Of a DNA stretch of 64,000 nt, positions 35,395-45,053 are shown one piece after another. The notes beneath the pieces were generated by a model. It did not search any database. It was given only the letters and a program-made list of their open reading frames with translations, and was not told the origin of the DNA. The stretch's first letter is position 1; each line of letters starts with the position of its first letter. Made by a program: the position numbers and the translations under genes. This DNA is from Nostoc favosum CHAB5714 (GTDB taxonomy: Bacteria; Cyanobacteriota; Cyanobacteriia; Cyanobacteriales; Nostocaceae). Location: the NCBI RefSeq assembly GCF_020829495.1, contig NZ_JAIVFQ010000002.1, forward strand, positions 62,001 to 126,000, written 5' to 3'.

Positions 35395-35866
35395 GAGTGG
35401 GAGTGGGGAGTTAAAAGTTAGGAGTTAGGAGTTGGGAGTTAAATATTTCAACAGTTATCAGTTAATTTGTCCGTTGGGAGTCAGAGTCCCCCACAACTAA
35501 CAAGTGGTGTGTTTCAGTCGGGGTGGTCACGTAGGTCTGCCGAAGTGTCAAATCCCTGACTGAAACCGCGATCACTGTTTACTGTTCCCTGTTCACTGAT
35601 TTAACTCCTCACTCATAACTCCTAACTCCTAACTCTCTTATTACCACTTGCCTAATAGCACCTTTTCGTAGTACATCTATACTAAACTGATTAAATACAG
35701 GAACTAGTACAGGTCGGCGGAAATAAACCTATCATTTCATTACATCCAGAAAGCCCAAATTAAAGCATGTGTGACTTTTGAATGCGTGACTTTTGACTTC
35801 CGCCTTGCGGAACTAGTCGCCCAAAAATGTTTGCGGGCGAGTATTCCTGAAATAAGTGGTCAATTC
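35395..35866. other. Spacer with heptamer and foldback repeats
   Basis: Contains AGTTAGG heptamers (35412-35440) and an isolated inverted pair GTTTCAGTC / GACTGAAAC at about 35513-35568. There is also a short palindromic CGCCTTGCGG…GCGGGCGA region near 35800-35840. No gene seen. The GTTTCAGTC pair is not repeated, so it is not a CRISPR. Confidence 0.4.
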
Positions 35867-36271
35867 TCAGTGGTCGTCTGTGGGTAGAAGTGCGATGATT
35901 TGGTCAACAAACTGTTGATGGTCAACAACTGGCTTAGAAATGTAACCATCAGCGCCGCTTTGCTTGAGAAAGTTTTCGCGATCGCCTTCCATAGCATGTG
36001 CCGTCACCAAAATAACGGGTAAGTTTGCTGTTTTTGGATCAGATTTTAACATTTGTGTAATTTTGATTCCATCAACAGATTTACCTTGGTAAACGCTTCT
36101 AGACAGAGAAACATCCATCAAAATCAGGTCGGCTTCTCCTGATTGGGCAATTTTTATTACTTCTTCGACATTTTCAGTGTGTTTCACACCCAAGCCGCCA
36201 CGCTTGGACAAAATTTTGGAAAAAACACGAGCATTAATTAGATCGTCTTCGACAATTAAAACAGTTTTCAT
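35867..36271 (-). CDS. Single-domain response regulator
   Basis: A 134-residue receiver domain with no output domain: KTVLIVEDDLINARVF (acidic pair), phospho-acceptor Asp in ADLILMDVSLS, Thr in PVILVTAHA and Lys in GYISKPV. The segment MDVSLSRSVYQGKSVDGIKIT carries a small loop insertion, characteristic of a cyanobacterial subgroup. The start is the ATG at 36271. No kinase gene is close, so it is likely to work with a distant hybrid kinase or phosphorelay. Confidence 0.88.
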   Translation of the reverse strand: MKTVLIVEDDLINARVFSKILSKRGGLGVKHTENVEEVIKIAQSGEADLILMDVSLSRSVYQGKSVDGIKITQMLKSDPKTANLPVILVTAHAMEGDRENFLKQSGADGYISKPVVDHQQFVDQIIALLPTDDH

Positions 36272-36593
36272 GAGATTTTTAGTTATAGAGGTAGAGGTAA
36301 GGTGATTAGGCAATTGAAAATTTAAAATGAGAAAATGCAGTCATGGCAAGTATCCTGGCTATGGAGTCTATACAAATTAAGTGTGCAGCATATCATTCGA
36401 TTAAAACAGCTACCTGCTATCTGTTTCCTTTTTAATAGTCAATGTACATCCTGTCATCAAGGATGATACTACTGCTTTTTCTTCTATGACTATCAATATT
36501 TTGTTAGGAATCCCATTTCATCCGTTATGCTGTGGTTGCTGCAATATTGAGTTCCGACGGCTTTAATGTAGTTAAATTTCAGGGAAAAAACTC
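36272..36593. other. Spacer between response regulator and topoisomerase gene
   Basis: A divergent promoter region for both flanking genes. No repeat or gene was recognised. AGGGAAAAAACTC precedes the topoisomerase ATG. Confidence 0.4.
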
Positions 36594-39092
36594 ATGGCAA
36601 AACAGTTAAACCTTCTCTCAACGGGACAGGTAATTACAACAGCCCTGCATACCGAGATGCAACGGTCTTATCTAGAATATGCCATGAGCGTGATTGTCGG
36701 GCGAGCGCTACCAGACGTGCGTGATGGCTTAAAACCAGTGCATCGCCGTATTTTATATGCCATGCACGAACTCGGTTTAGTACCAGATAGACCCTATCGA
36801 AAATGTGCCCGTGTAGTGGGTGATGTGTTGGGTAAATACCATCCCCACGGCGACCAATCAGTTTACGATGCTTTAGTCAGGCTGGTACAGGATTTTTCTA
36901 GCCGCTATCCCTTGCTGGCAGGACACGGGAACTTTGGCAGTGTCGATAATGACCCGCCAGCAGCGATGCGTTACACAGAAACGCGCCTCGCACCCATCAG
37001 CCATGAGGGAATGCTGACAGAAATTGGCGAAGAAACTGTGGAATTTGTCGGGAACTTCGATAATTCCCAGCAAGAACCAACGGTGTTACCTGCTCAGTTG
37101 CCGTTTCTGTTGCTCAATGGCTGTTCTGGTATTGCCGTGGGAATGGCGACGAATGTTCCACCCCACAACTTGGGGGAAGTTGTCGATGGGTTAATTGCCT
37201 TAATCGACAACCCAGATTTGCCAGATGAAAAATTATTCGAGCTAATTCCAGGGCCAGACTTTCCCACTGGTGGAGAAATAATTGGTGAGGTGGGAATTCG
37301 GGAAGCATACACCACAGGTAAAGGTGGAATTCTGCTGCGGGGAGTTGCAACTCTGGAGGAAATTCCAGCCACAAGGGGAAGCAAGCGACGGACGGCAATT
37401 ATCATTACAGAATTGCCTTATCAAGTGAATAAGGCTGCCTGGATTGAGAAGGTAGCGGACTTAGTAAATCAAGGTCGCTTGCAAGGAATTTCTGATCTTC
37501 GGGATGAAAGCGATCGTGAAGGGATGCGGGTGGTAATTGAACTCAAACGCGATACCAATCCCCAAGAAGTTCTCCAGCATTTGTATCACCAAACTGCTTT
37601 GCAAATGACTTTTGGGGCAATTCTCCTAGCAATAGTTAATGGACAACCCCGCCAGTTAAGTTTGCGTCAACTGTTGCAGGAGTTTTTGAGTTTCCGAGAA
37701 GAGACGCTGAACCGTCGCTACAATTACGAGTTGGAGAAGGCCCAAAGTCGTGTGCATTTGGTAGAAGGTTTACTCAAAGCACTATCTAATTTGGATCAGG
37801 TAATTGAAATTTTGCGGCAAGCTCCCGATGGCAGTACGGCAAAAATAAACCTTTGTAGCCGACTAGATTTGAGTGAGGTACAAGGAGATGCAATTCTGGC
37901 TATGCCGTTGCGTCGCCTCACCAGTTTAGAACAGCAAAATTTGCAGCAGGAATTTGAGCAGATAAGTGAACAAATTAGATTGTTGGAGCTATTACTGAGC
38001 GATCGCCGAGAATTACTCAAGGCACTGAAAAAAGATTTGCGATCGCTCAAGCGCAAGTACAACGATCCCCGACGTACTAAGCTAGCGCCTACCAGCAGCG
38101 ACACAAGGATACAAGAGGACAAGGGGACAAGAGGACGAGTAGAGGAAGAAGAGGAACTTAAATCTTCTGAACCAGCAGAGGAAGCAATTTTAGAGTTTAC
38201 CCAACGGGGTTATGTGCGCCGCACCCAGCCATCTGGGAGAAAGTCAAAAGCTGAAAATGGTCTGCATGATAACGACTTCATTATCCAAACTGTGTTGACT
38301 GACACAGAGAAAGACTTGCTAGTACTAAGCGTTAGTGGCAAAGTTTATCCTGTGAAGGTGGGAGAAATTCCCCCAACCACTGGACGTTCCCCACGAGGGA
38401 AACCTTTGATTACTATGCTTAGTAGTACTGCTCAAGGTGCTCAAGAAGCTGTAGTCAGCCGCTTTTTGCTGCCGGAAAATCTCGAAACTAAGCAGATGAT
38501 TCTCATAACAAAACAGGGACGGATTAAGCGGTTGTCTCTGGGAGAATTTACTAACTTGACTCGGCGCGGAATCACGATTTTGAAGCTCAAAGACGATGAT
38601 GAATTGTCATTTACCCAGTTCACCAAACCAGGGGATCATCTGATTTTAGCTAGTTCCGGTGGGCGACTGTTGAGGTTTGCAGTCAATGATGAACAATTAC
38701 CGATCATGGGACGCACAGCGATGGGTTTACAAGCATTTCGGTTATTGAAAAATCAGCAAATGGTTGGCTGTGCCACCGTCGGGAAAGATGACCAGCTACT
38801 GCTAGTTACTCAAGAAGGATATGCCAAGCGAATGCCTGCGAGTCAGTTAAGAGCGGCTAATCGCGGCGATTTAGGCACGCAAGCGCTGAAATTTGCCAGC
38901 AAAACTGACAATTTAGCTGGTATGGTTATAGCGATCGCATCTGGCGAGGTAGCTTTAGTGACGAATAAAGAGCGGGTAGTGCGGTTACCTGTGGAAACAG
39001 TACCTATTTTAGGTAAGGATGTGAAAGGTGAAAGCATTCTTCAACTCAACCGTGATGAAAAAATCATCACCGTCACCGAAGTGCGATCGTAA
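36594..39092 (+). CDS. gyrA: Type II topoisomerase subunit A (GyrA/ParC family)
   Basis: An 832-residue DNA-cleaving subunit. The catalytic tyrosine is Tyr127 (AAMRYTE), in a normal winged-helix region ([22 protein letters not shown]). The C-terminal beta-pinwheel begins near residue 520. Two things are odd. The quinolone-contact Ser of E. coli GyrA (Ser83) is Gln88 here ([10 protein letters not shown]). And the GyrA box QRRGGKG is replaced by GRKSKAENG after GYVRRTQPS, so the protein may not wrap DNA like a true gyrase and could be ParC-like. An in-frame acidic linker (about residues 503-523) is encoded by purine-rich repeat DNA. Subunit B is not in the window. Confidence 0.9.
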   Translation: MAKQLNLLSTGQVITTALHTEMQRSYLEYAMSVIVGRALPDVRDGLKPVHRRILYAMHELGLVPDRPYRKCARVVGDVLGKYHPHGDQSVYDALVRLVQDFSSRYPLLAGHGNFGSVDNDPPAAMRYTETRLAPISHEGMLTEIGEETVEFVGNFDNSQQEPTVLPAQLPFLLLNGCSGIAVGMATNVPPHNLGEVVDGLIALIDNPDLPDEKLFELIPGPDFPTGGEIIGEVGIREAYTTGKGGILLRGVATLEEIPATRGSKRRTAIIITELPYQVNKAAWIEKVADLVNQGRLQGISDLRDESDREGMRVVIELKRDTNPQEVLQHLYHQTALQMTFGAILLAIVNGQPRQLSLRQLLQEFLSFREETLNRRYNYELEKAQSRVHLVEGLLKALSNLDQVIEILRQAPDGSTAKINLCSRLDLSEVQGDAILAMPLRRLTSLEQQNLQQEFEQISEQIRLLELLLSDRRELLKALKKDLRSLKRKYNDPRRTKLAPTSSDTRIQEDKGTRGRVEEEEELKSSEPAEEAILEFTQRGYVRRTQPSGRKSKAENGLHDNDFIIQTVLTDTEKDLLVLSVSGKVYPVKVGEIPPTTGRSPRGKPLITMLSSTAQGAQEAVVSRFLLPENLETKQMILITKQGRIKRLSLGEFTNLTRRGITILKLKDDDELSFTQFTKPGDHLILASSGGRLLRFAVNDEQLPIMGRTAMGLQAFRLLKNQQMVGCATVGKDDQLLLVTQEGYAKRMPASQLRAANRGDLGTQALKFASKTDNLAGMVIAIASGEVALVTNKERVVRLPVETVPILGKDVKGESILQLNRDEKIITVTEVRS

Positions 39093-39101
39093 ATTAGGGT
39101 G

Positions 39102-39647
39102 ATGTTCAACTTGCGACAAGCCAACTTGCAAGATTTAGAGGCGCTAATCCAACTGCGTCTCGAACTCCTGCGGGAAGCTAGCGATATTAAAGGTGACTCT
39201 GACACCGCAAACCTAGCAGAAGCAACTCGAAAATATCTTGGCGAAAAAATGCCGTTGGGTGAGTTTTTAGCTTGGGTAGCTGAAGTGGATAATCAAATTG
39301 TTGCCACTAGCGGCTTGGTATTTTTTGAAAGACCCCCTTACAACGGCAATCTGTCAGGCTTGGAAGCCTACATTATGAACGTTTATACAATTCCCATGTA
39401 TCGAGGACAGGGAATTGCAACAGCATTATTAAAGGAAATTATCAGCTTTGTGAGAGTAACTGAGGCAAAACGCCTCTGGCTTCACACCACTGAGAATGAT
39501 AAACGTATCTACGAGAAGCTTGGTTTTGTCTCGACTGTCATGGTTTACCGCCGTAGGCATCGCATTGAATCAGCCCTTAGAGCGAATTTCTACGGGAATG
39601 GGATTTCGTGGTTTATACCATTTATCTCAAGCTTTTCTACGTGGTGA
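39102..39647 (+). CDS. GNAT N-acetyltransferase with an altered C-terminus
   Basis: A 181-residue protein whose first 145 residues are a normal GNAT domain. It starts NLRQANLQDLEALIQLRLEL; the acetyl-CoA loop is YRGQGIATALLKEI; then AKRLWLHTTENDKRIYEKLGF. After GFVST the expected final strand is lost, and the frame runs into VMVYRRRHRIESALRANFYG, which looks out of frame. The other frame from about 39540 reads GMGFRGLYHLSQAFLRGDAS…, a protein-like stretch that ends at 39765. The gene is therefore probably joined to part of another one. Its ATG is 9 bp after the topoisomerase stop. Confidence 0.75.
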   Translation: MFNLRQANLQDLEALIQLRLELLREASDIKGDSDTANLAEATRKYLGEKMPLGEFLAWVAEVDNQIVATSGLVFFERPPYNGNLSGLEAYIMNVYTIPMYRGQGIATALLKEIISFVRVTEAKRLWLHTTENDKRIYEKLGFVSTVMVYRRRHRIESALRANFYGNGISWFIPFISSFSTW

Positions 39648-39825
39648 TGCTAGTAACGCTGTTCCCTATTTTGTTGAACGTCAAAAGCTGTTTGGATTAG
39701 TCAAAACAAGGCGTAAGCGCCATCGACTGATTGACGCTTACACCCTTTGGGCTTTATCTTCTTAAGTTGACACCAATGCACATCTGTGCGCCCCTACGTA
39801 AAACTGTCTTTCTCCGACGAGCGAG

Positions 39826-39880
39826 AGAAACTTGAACTTTAGTTCAAGACAGGGAGAGGTTCATCGAACTCATGTTAAAA
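39826..39880. repeat. Dispersed repeat (TTGAACTTTAGTTCAAG…GAGAGGTTCATCGAACTCA)
   Basis: The palindrome CTTGAACTTTAGTTCAAG and the following CAGGGAGAGGTTCATCGAAC recur at about 63710-63750 with few changes. Spacer location in both cases. Confidence 0.7.
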
Positions 39881-39915
39881 AAAGTTTACTACCTTGTTTA
39901 CGTGAAAATATCATA

Positions 39916-40710
39916 TCAAGCGCTATGTGGAATACGCTCAATTTCAGCATATCCACTGAAAATAAGTTTTTGACCTTCAGTTTCTAATCGGTTGAGCCGC
40001 ATTTTCACTCCATCAAGGTCAAAACGATCAAGATCAACCATATTATCTAAAATTTCTACCAGCGCCACGCTCAAGGTTTGCGAGATTTCCCGTTGTGCTT
40101 CTGGCACTTGCTCAAGTTCAATTTTTGGATCTTTGAAGGAAACTCGCCGCCGCCTTTCAATGCCTAAAGTTAGGCTCATGTTCAGGGGAACGAGTTCGCC
40201 ATTATTTAAATCTGCTTTTGCTACAAGCTGTAAGCGATTTCCTGGCAATAGCTGTACCTGGACTTCCGTAAAGGAAACTGGTTCACCGCCAGATAATTCT
40301 GTCAGCGATGGTACGGTGAGGTTAAGCAGGCGCTTTTTCACCAGTTCCGCATTAAAGGCTTGGTTTATGCCTGCTTCTGATAAAATTACCTGAGCGATCG
40401 CTTGAGTGGGTTGCTTAAGACTGAGTTTGCCACTTAAAACCGAGCCGAAGTCAATGGCAACCGCATCGGTTTCAAAAGACATCTCCTCTACCGCGAAATC
40501 TTTCCGAATCACCAAGCCACGACCGCTCATTTTGAAGCTATCAATGCTGCCTTGCAACAGTTTGCTGGAGGGATAGCAGCGCACAAAGACTTCTACTGAC
40601 TCGCTCATGCTAAACAGGTGGCGAATCGTTTGGCTGGCGACCGTGTTGAGCATCCGCTCTCCCCAATCTGTGCCTTTAGGATCTTGTAAACCAGTAAGTC
40701 CGCCGAACAT
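39916..40710 (-). CDS. DUF2993 / LmeA-type lipid-binding protein
   Basis: A 264-residue protein beginning MFGGLTGLQDPKGTDWGERM. It contains the DUF2993 core (LNTVASQTIRHLFSMSESVEVFVRCYPSSKLLQGSIDSF, VAIDFGSVLSGKLSL), a fold that binds lipids in the mycobacterial LmeA. No signal peptide is seen. The ATG at 40710 is preferred to a TTG 42 bases upstream because family members begin at this MFGGL. Cyanobacteria carry several paralogues; the function is unknown, presumably at a membrane surface. Confidence 0.82.
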   Translation of the reverse strand: MFGGLTGLQDPKGTDWGERMLNTVASQTIRHLFSMSESVEVFVRCYPSSKLLQGSIDSFKMSGRGLVIRKDFAVEEMSFETDAVAIDFGSVLSGKLSLKQPTQAIAQVILSEAGINQAFNAELVKKRLLNLTVPSLTELSGGEPVSFTEVQVQLLPGNRLQLVAKADLNNGELVPLNMSLTLGIERRRRVSFKDPKIELEQVPEAQREISQTLSVALVEILDNMVDLDRFDLDGVKMRLNRLETEGQKLIFSGYAEIERIPHSA

Positions 40711-41159
40711 GTGGTTTTGGGTCTCTAGAAGTTCTTTGTACTTTTGTAACAAACTGTGAAGAATACAGCAAGCGATCCCGTGATTAATTGTGCTGATGGG
40801 TAGGTATAGAAGGGCTGATGGTTGATAGCTAAATGTATTAAATGTTACGAGTTTGACTTAGACAGGGAGAACGTCGCAGCATTCATGACATTAGGAATCA
40901 TACGTTAAAGTTTATGGGCTAAAGGCTTCAGAATAAACACCCTACTCTTGAGGGTCAAGTGCGACTTTTAATCAAGCTGCGATCGCTTGCCCAACAAAAT
41001 ATATGATTTAAGCATCCTGAATCAGCTTTTCTTAGTGCCATTCGTTTCAGACTATATGTTATTAAAAACCACATCTTTCGTAAGGGCACAGCATGGTCTA
41101 TTTCCGATCGCAGAATAATTAAGAAAAGCCTGAAAACTTCCTATTTTAGGTAATGCACA
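40711..41159. other. Spacer with partial repeats
   Basis: No gene. Pieces of dispersed repeats are present: AACCACATCTTTCGTAAGGG at about 41066 (also at 27468) and TTTGTACAGTGCGTAA at about 41169 (also at 2152, within the end of vapC). Confidence 0.4.
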
Positions 41160-41603
41160 TCACGATGCATTTGTACAGTGCGTAACTCCTAATAGCATCA
41201 GATTTTCAAACGGATACTGATTTTTCCAACGGTAAGCATTAAAATCTCTGAAATCTATCGACAAAATTCTTCCATGCCCCAGATGTTCTGCCAAAACTAT
41301 TAACGAAGCATCGGCAAGATCCATTGGTAAGTTCGCATATTTTTCCATCAGTTCACAAATACGTTTACCATGATGGGGTTGCAAATCAAAAACCGTAAAT
41401 ACCTTTAAAGATAAGTTATTAATGAAACTTACTTGGGCGTGATTGCCCATCTTTGTTAGCAGTAGATAGCAAGTCTCTGTAACGACAGCCCAAGTCGTAA
41501 TCAGAGGTTCGTTGACATTGGCAAGTACTGTTATTGCTTGAGTGTGGTACAAGTCATTTCGATTTGCTAAGGCTAACCAAAAGCCAGTATCAACGATAAT
41601 CAT
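41160..41603 (-). CDS. vapC: PIN-domain toxin, VapC family
   Basis: A 147-residue PIN ribonuclease. Four acidic residues can be placed: Asp5 (IIVDTGFW), Glu of VVTETCYLL, Asp of PMDLADASL and Asp of LSIDFRDF. VapC toxins cut tRNA or rRNA. It overlaps its antitoxin gene by 14 bp, so translation is probably coupled. The last residues (GVTHCTNAS) are encoded by a piece of a dispersed spacer repeat (TTTGTACAGTGCGTAA), which suggests the 3' end has been altered. Confidence 0.9.
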   Translation of the reverse strand: MIIVDTGFWLALANRNDLYHTQAITVLANVNEPLITTWAVVTETCYLLLTKMGNHAQVSFINNLSLKVFTVFDLQPHHGKRICELMEKYANLPMDLADASLIVLAEHLGHGRILSIDFRDFNAYRWKNQYPFENLMLLGVTHCTNAS

Positions 41604-41850
41604 ACTTAGCTTTCAAGCCATCTCTCAAAATTAATTTGTAATTTACAGACAGATCCAAATCTGTATGACCACAACCAATAAAGCCTGTTTGGGTCAGCAT
41701 TGATAAGGCGTTCTTTTGCTCCTGCTGAAGCTGCTGGTAATACAATTCAATAGCAGACTTAATCACATCTGTTACTGCCTGACTAGTCTGCTGTTGGATG
41801 TAAGCTAGTTTGTCAGCATACTCTTCATCTAATCGCGCATTAATTCGCAT
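41590..41850 (-). CDS. vapB: Ribbon-helix-helix antitoxin, VapB-like
   Basis: An 86-residue protein starting MRINARLDEEYADKLAYIQQ, a typical ribbon-helix-helix DNA-binding arm (beta strand RINARLD, then two helices through TDVIKSAIELYYQQL), with a C-terminal toxin-binding tail. The ATG at 41850 is chosen over an upstream start at 41889 because the strand motif should lie at the N-terminus. The toxin-antitoxin complex should repress its own promoter, which would lie in or near the start of cinA. Confidence 0.85.
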   Translation of the reverse strand: MRINARLDEEYADKLAYIQQQTSQAVTDVIKSAIELYYQQLQQEQKNALSMLTQTGFIGCGHTDLDLSVNYKLILRDGLKAKYDYR

Positions 41851-41899
41851 CGCTAGGTTCCTTTGTCGTACAAGTTGTATGACAAACATAACATACCTC

Positions 41900-43150
41900 C
41901 TACCTCGTCAACAACTTCCGCCGCAGATTATCTAACGCTGCATTCGCGCTGACATGACGAATTAAAGCTCGACCTCTCACTGTACCAAACTGATACTCAA
42001 AACTTGCTACTTCATCCTTTGGCCCAGCCAAACCAACGTAAACTAAACCCACCGGCTTAGTATCTGTCCCTCCAGTTGGGCCAGCAATACCAGTAATACT
42101 CAATCCCCAAGTTGTTGCAAGGCGGGTTTTGACTCCAACAGCCATTTGCTCTGCAACAGTTGCGCTTACCGCCCCAAATTTATCTAAATCTTCCTGGTTA
42201 ACCCCCAGCAGCCCAACCTTCACCGAATTGTCATAAGAAATTACGCCACCCCAAAAGTAATCAGAACTCCCAGAAATCTCAGTCAACATTTGCCCTAAAC
42301 CGCCACCAGTGCAAGATTCTGCCACTGAAAGCGTTTCTTTTGATGCCCGCAATAACTGACCAACCACGGAAGCAAGAGTATCATTATTAACGCCGTAAAA
42401 ATCTAGTCCGGCAATTTCTTTAAGTTGTTTTTCAATGGGCGCAATTAACGTTTCTGCGGCTGCTTCTGAAGTGGCTTTAGCAGAAACTCGCAATCTTACT
42501 TCCCCCTTACCTGCATAAGGGGCTACTGTGGGATTTGGCAACTTCAAATAGGAAGCAACTTTTTCCGCCAAAGCAGATTCACCAATACCCCAAAACTTTA
42601 AACTCCGGCTGTAAATAATTTCTTTACCCCAACCTTGACTTTTGAGAAATGGTACGGCTGTTTCTTCCCACATCAGGTGCATTTCACTGGGAACACCGGG
42701 AAAGGTAAAAATTGTGATTTCAGGACGGGGTAGCCAAATGATACCAGGTGCTGTTCCAGTGGGGTTGGGGAGAATTTCTGCACCTTGGGGAATTAAAGCT
42801 TGCTTGCGGTTACTTGGTGACATAACCCGACCACGTTGGGCGAATTTTTGAGTTATGTCTTCGATGATGTCAGAACGTTCTACTAAGGGAACTTTAAAAA
42901 AATCGGCAATGGTTTCGCAGGTGAGATCATCTGGTGTTGGGCCGAGTCCACCAGTGAAAATGAGAATTTGCGCTCTGGAAATAGCAATTTCTATAACTTG
43001 CTTCAACCGTTCTGGATTATCCCCAACCACTGTTTGATAATAGTGGGGAATTCCGAGTTGCGCTAATTGTTGCGCCAAAAATTGAGCATTGCCGTTGAGG
43101 ATATCTCCTAGCAGCAGTTCAGTACCAACACAAATAATTTCTGCACTCAT
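41900..43150 (-). CDS. cinA: CinA-family competence/damage-inducible protein
   Basis: A 416-residue, two-domain protein. The N-terminal MoaB/MogA-like domain (EIICVGTELLLGDILNGNAQ, FTGGLGPTPDDLT) is linked to a C-terminal nicotinamide-nucleotide amidase domain (SVAESCTGGGLGQMLTEISG…GVISYDNSVK, STGIAGP-type SITGIAGPTGGT). It recycles nicotinamide mononucleotide and, in other bacteria, acts with RecA in competence. Length is normal. A heptamer array lies directly upstream, between it and glyA. Confidence 0.93.
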   Translation of the reverse strand: MSAEIICVGTELLLGDILNGNAQFLAQQLAQLGIPHYYQTVVGDNPERLKQVIEIAISRAQILIFTGGLGPTPDDLTCETIADFFKVPLVERSDIIEDITQKFAQRGRVMSPSNRKQALIPQGAEILPNPTGTAPGIIWLPRPEITIFTFPGVPSEMHLMWEETAVPFLKSQGWGKEIIYSRSLKFWGIGESALAEKVASYLKLPNPTVAPYAGKGEVRLRVSAKATSEAAAETLIAPIEKQLKEIAGLDFYGVNNDTLASVVGQLLRASKETLSVAESCTGGGLGQMLTEISGSSDYFWGGVISYDNSVKVGLLGVNQEDLDKFGAVSATVAEQMAVGVKTRLATTWGLSITGIAGPTGGTDTKPVGLVYVGLAGPKDEVASFEYQFGTVRGRALIRHVSANAALDNLRRKLLTR

Positions 43151-43168
43151 TGGAAGGAATAGTAAGAA

Positions 43169-43339
43169 GTTAGGAGTTAGGAGTTAGGAGTTAGGAGTTA
43201 GGAGTTAGGAGTTAGGAGTTAGGAGTTAGGAGTTAGGAGTTAGGAGTTAGGAGTTAGGAGTTAGGAGTTAGGAGTTAGGAGTTAGAAGTTAGGAGTTAGG
43301 AGTTAGAAGTTAGTAGTTAGGAGTTAGGAGTTAGGAGTT
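43169..43339. repeat. Heptamer array, about 24 copies of GTTAGGA
   Basis: An unbroken run of GTTAGGA units with three single-base variants (GTTAGAA twice, GTTAGTA once). It starts 19 bp upstream of the cinA start codon and ends 49 bp after the glyA stop. Shorter runs of the same unit are at 29985 and 35412. The opposite-strand motif (AACTCCT) dominates 21480-21540 and 43350-43380. Confidence 0.92.
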
Positions 43340-43387
43340 CAAAACTTAAAACTCATCACTCTTAACTCTTAACTCCTAACTATCATC

Positions 43388-44671
43388 TCAGGCTAATGCT
43401 GGTACAGGAATTTCCAGGTGAGGATATAAGGGGAAGCGATCGCACAATGCTGCTACCCGTTGCCGACAATCTTGGGTTACTACGTCGGAATCTGGAGAAA
43501 GCAGGCGATCGCTAATAATATTTCCAATCTCGGCAAATTCTGCTACTCCTAAACCTCGCGTGGTCATTGCAGGCGAACCTAACCTCAGACCACTGGTAAC
43601 AAATGGCGATTGCGGATCGAAGGGAATAGTATTCTTGTTAGCAGTAATATTCACAGTACTGACTAGCTGATCCGCCTGCTTACCAGTTAGACCTACAGAA
43701 CGTAAATCCACGAGGATTAAATGATTATCAGTGCCATTAGACACTAGCTTTAAACCCCGGTTTTGTAGTTGTTCTGCCAAAGCACGAGCATTTTCAATCA
43801 CTTGGGCAGAATAGGTTTTAAACTCAGGCTTTAGGGCTTCTCCAAAAGCTACTGCTTTACCAGCAATGACGTGTTCCAATGGGCCGCCCTGGCTACCAGG
43901 AAAAACAGATTTATCTAGCTTTTTACCTAGTTCTGCGTCGCTGGTCAAAATTAAACCACCTCTAGGGCCGCGTAGAGTTTTATGTGTAGTTGTTGTTACT
44001 ACATGACAATGAGGAATGGGATCGGGATGAAGACCACTAGCAACTAAACCAGCGATATGGGCAATATCGGCAAGTAAGTAAGCGCCGATTTCATCAGCAA
44101 TACTACGGAACTTTTCAAAGTCAATTATACGGGGATAAGCCGAATAACCACAAATCAAGAGCTTAGGACGCTCCCTCAGCGCCAGCTCCCGAATTTGATC
44201 GTAGTCAAGTTGTTCTGTTTGTTGGCTGACATTGTAGTGGCTAACTTGGAACCACTTACCTGAGACGTTTACAGGGGAACCGTGGGTGAGATGTCCCCCA
44301 TGAGACAAATCCATTCCCATAATTTTGTCTCCTGGTTCCAACAGCGACAGGAACACTGCAAAATTCGCTTGTGCGCCAGAATGAGGTTGCACATTCGCAT
44401 GAGCAGCACCAAATATCTGTTTAGCCCGGTTAATTGCCAGTTGCTCGATTTTGTCGATATACTCACAACCGCCATAGTAGCGTTTACCAGGTAATCCCTC
44501 GGCATATTTATTTGTCAGTACTGAACCTTGAGCCGCTAGTACAGCAGCTGAGGTAAAGTTTTCACTAGCAATCAACTCCAAGTGATCTCGCTGACGCTGT
44601 AGTTCGTCGTTGATTAACTCCGCGATCGCTGGATCGGTGGAGGTAAGAAAGTCTGAGTTAGTCTTAGTCAC
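43388..44671 (-). CDS. glyA: Serine hydroxymethyltransferase
   Basis: A 427-residue PLP enzyme interconverting serine and glycine with tetrahydrofolate. Seen: LIASENFTS, the substrate/PLP region [24 protein letters not shown] and the PLP lysine in [15 protein letters not shown]. Full length. It starts with GTG at 44671 with AAGGA nine bases upstream. The enzyme is cytosolic, feeding one-carbon units and closing photorespiration in cyanobacteria. It may be co-transcribed with cinA through the heptamer array. Confidence 0.96.
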   Translation of the reverse strand: MTKTNSDFLTSTDPAIAELINDELQRQRDHLELIASENFTSAAVLAAQGSVLTNKYAEGLPGKRYYGGCEYIDKIEQLAINRAKQIFGAAHANVQPHSGAQANFAVFLSLLEPGDKIMGMDLSHGGHLTHGSPVNVSGKWFQVSHYNVSQQTEQLDYDQIRELALRERPKLLICGYSAYPRIIDFEKFRSIADEIGAYLLADIAHIAGLVASGLHPDPIPHCHVVTTTTHKTLRGPRGGLILTSDAELGKKLDKSVFPGSQGGPLEHVIAGKAVAFGEALKPEFKTYSAQVIENARALAEQLQNRGLKLVSNGTDNHLILVDLRSVGLTGKQADQLVSTVNITANKNTIPFDPQSPFVTSGLRLGSPAMTTRGLGVAEFAEIGNIISDRLLSPDSDVVTQDCRQRVAALCDRFPLYPHLEIPVPALA

Positions 44672-45053
44672 TTCAATTATCCTTGTGGAAATTTGTACAA
44701 CGGCTGATTTTAGTTGGATACAGCACCTAACAGTCCACTCTCAAGAGTCCATAGCCCAAAGTCTATAGTTCAACGATTTTTGACTGCTCTACAGAGGCGA
44801 TTAATCGTCTCCGTACTATTGAGGTTTATTTGTGCCAACTTATTTATTATTAGACGATTAATTATCATAACGTTGGTTTTTGAAGCTGCGTTAAAGAAAG
44901 CTTGTTGCGTAGGCGTAGCCCGTCGGAGACATCGCTCCTCTGTAGGACAAAAAGCTAAACGCCTCAGCAATTGACTGTGCGTAATACAGCACTTGCGGAA
45001 CATGGCTGCAAAGTTCTACGCTGGAAAACTTAAGCACTCGGTATTGTTGACAA
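44672..45053. other. Spacer between glyA and the SLOG gene
   Basis: Holds a copy of the 29-bp dispersed palindromic repeat at 44907-44935. No gene. A promoter for the SLOG-DUF4231 pair must lie here or at its right end; no clear ribosome-binding site precedes 45054. Confidence 0.45.

Noticed and set aside
35513..35570. GTTTCAGTC…GACTGAAAC looks like a CRISPR repeat
   Set aside because: Only one inverted pair is present and no regularly spaced repeats or cas genes are near; it is a single foldback.
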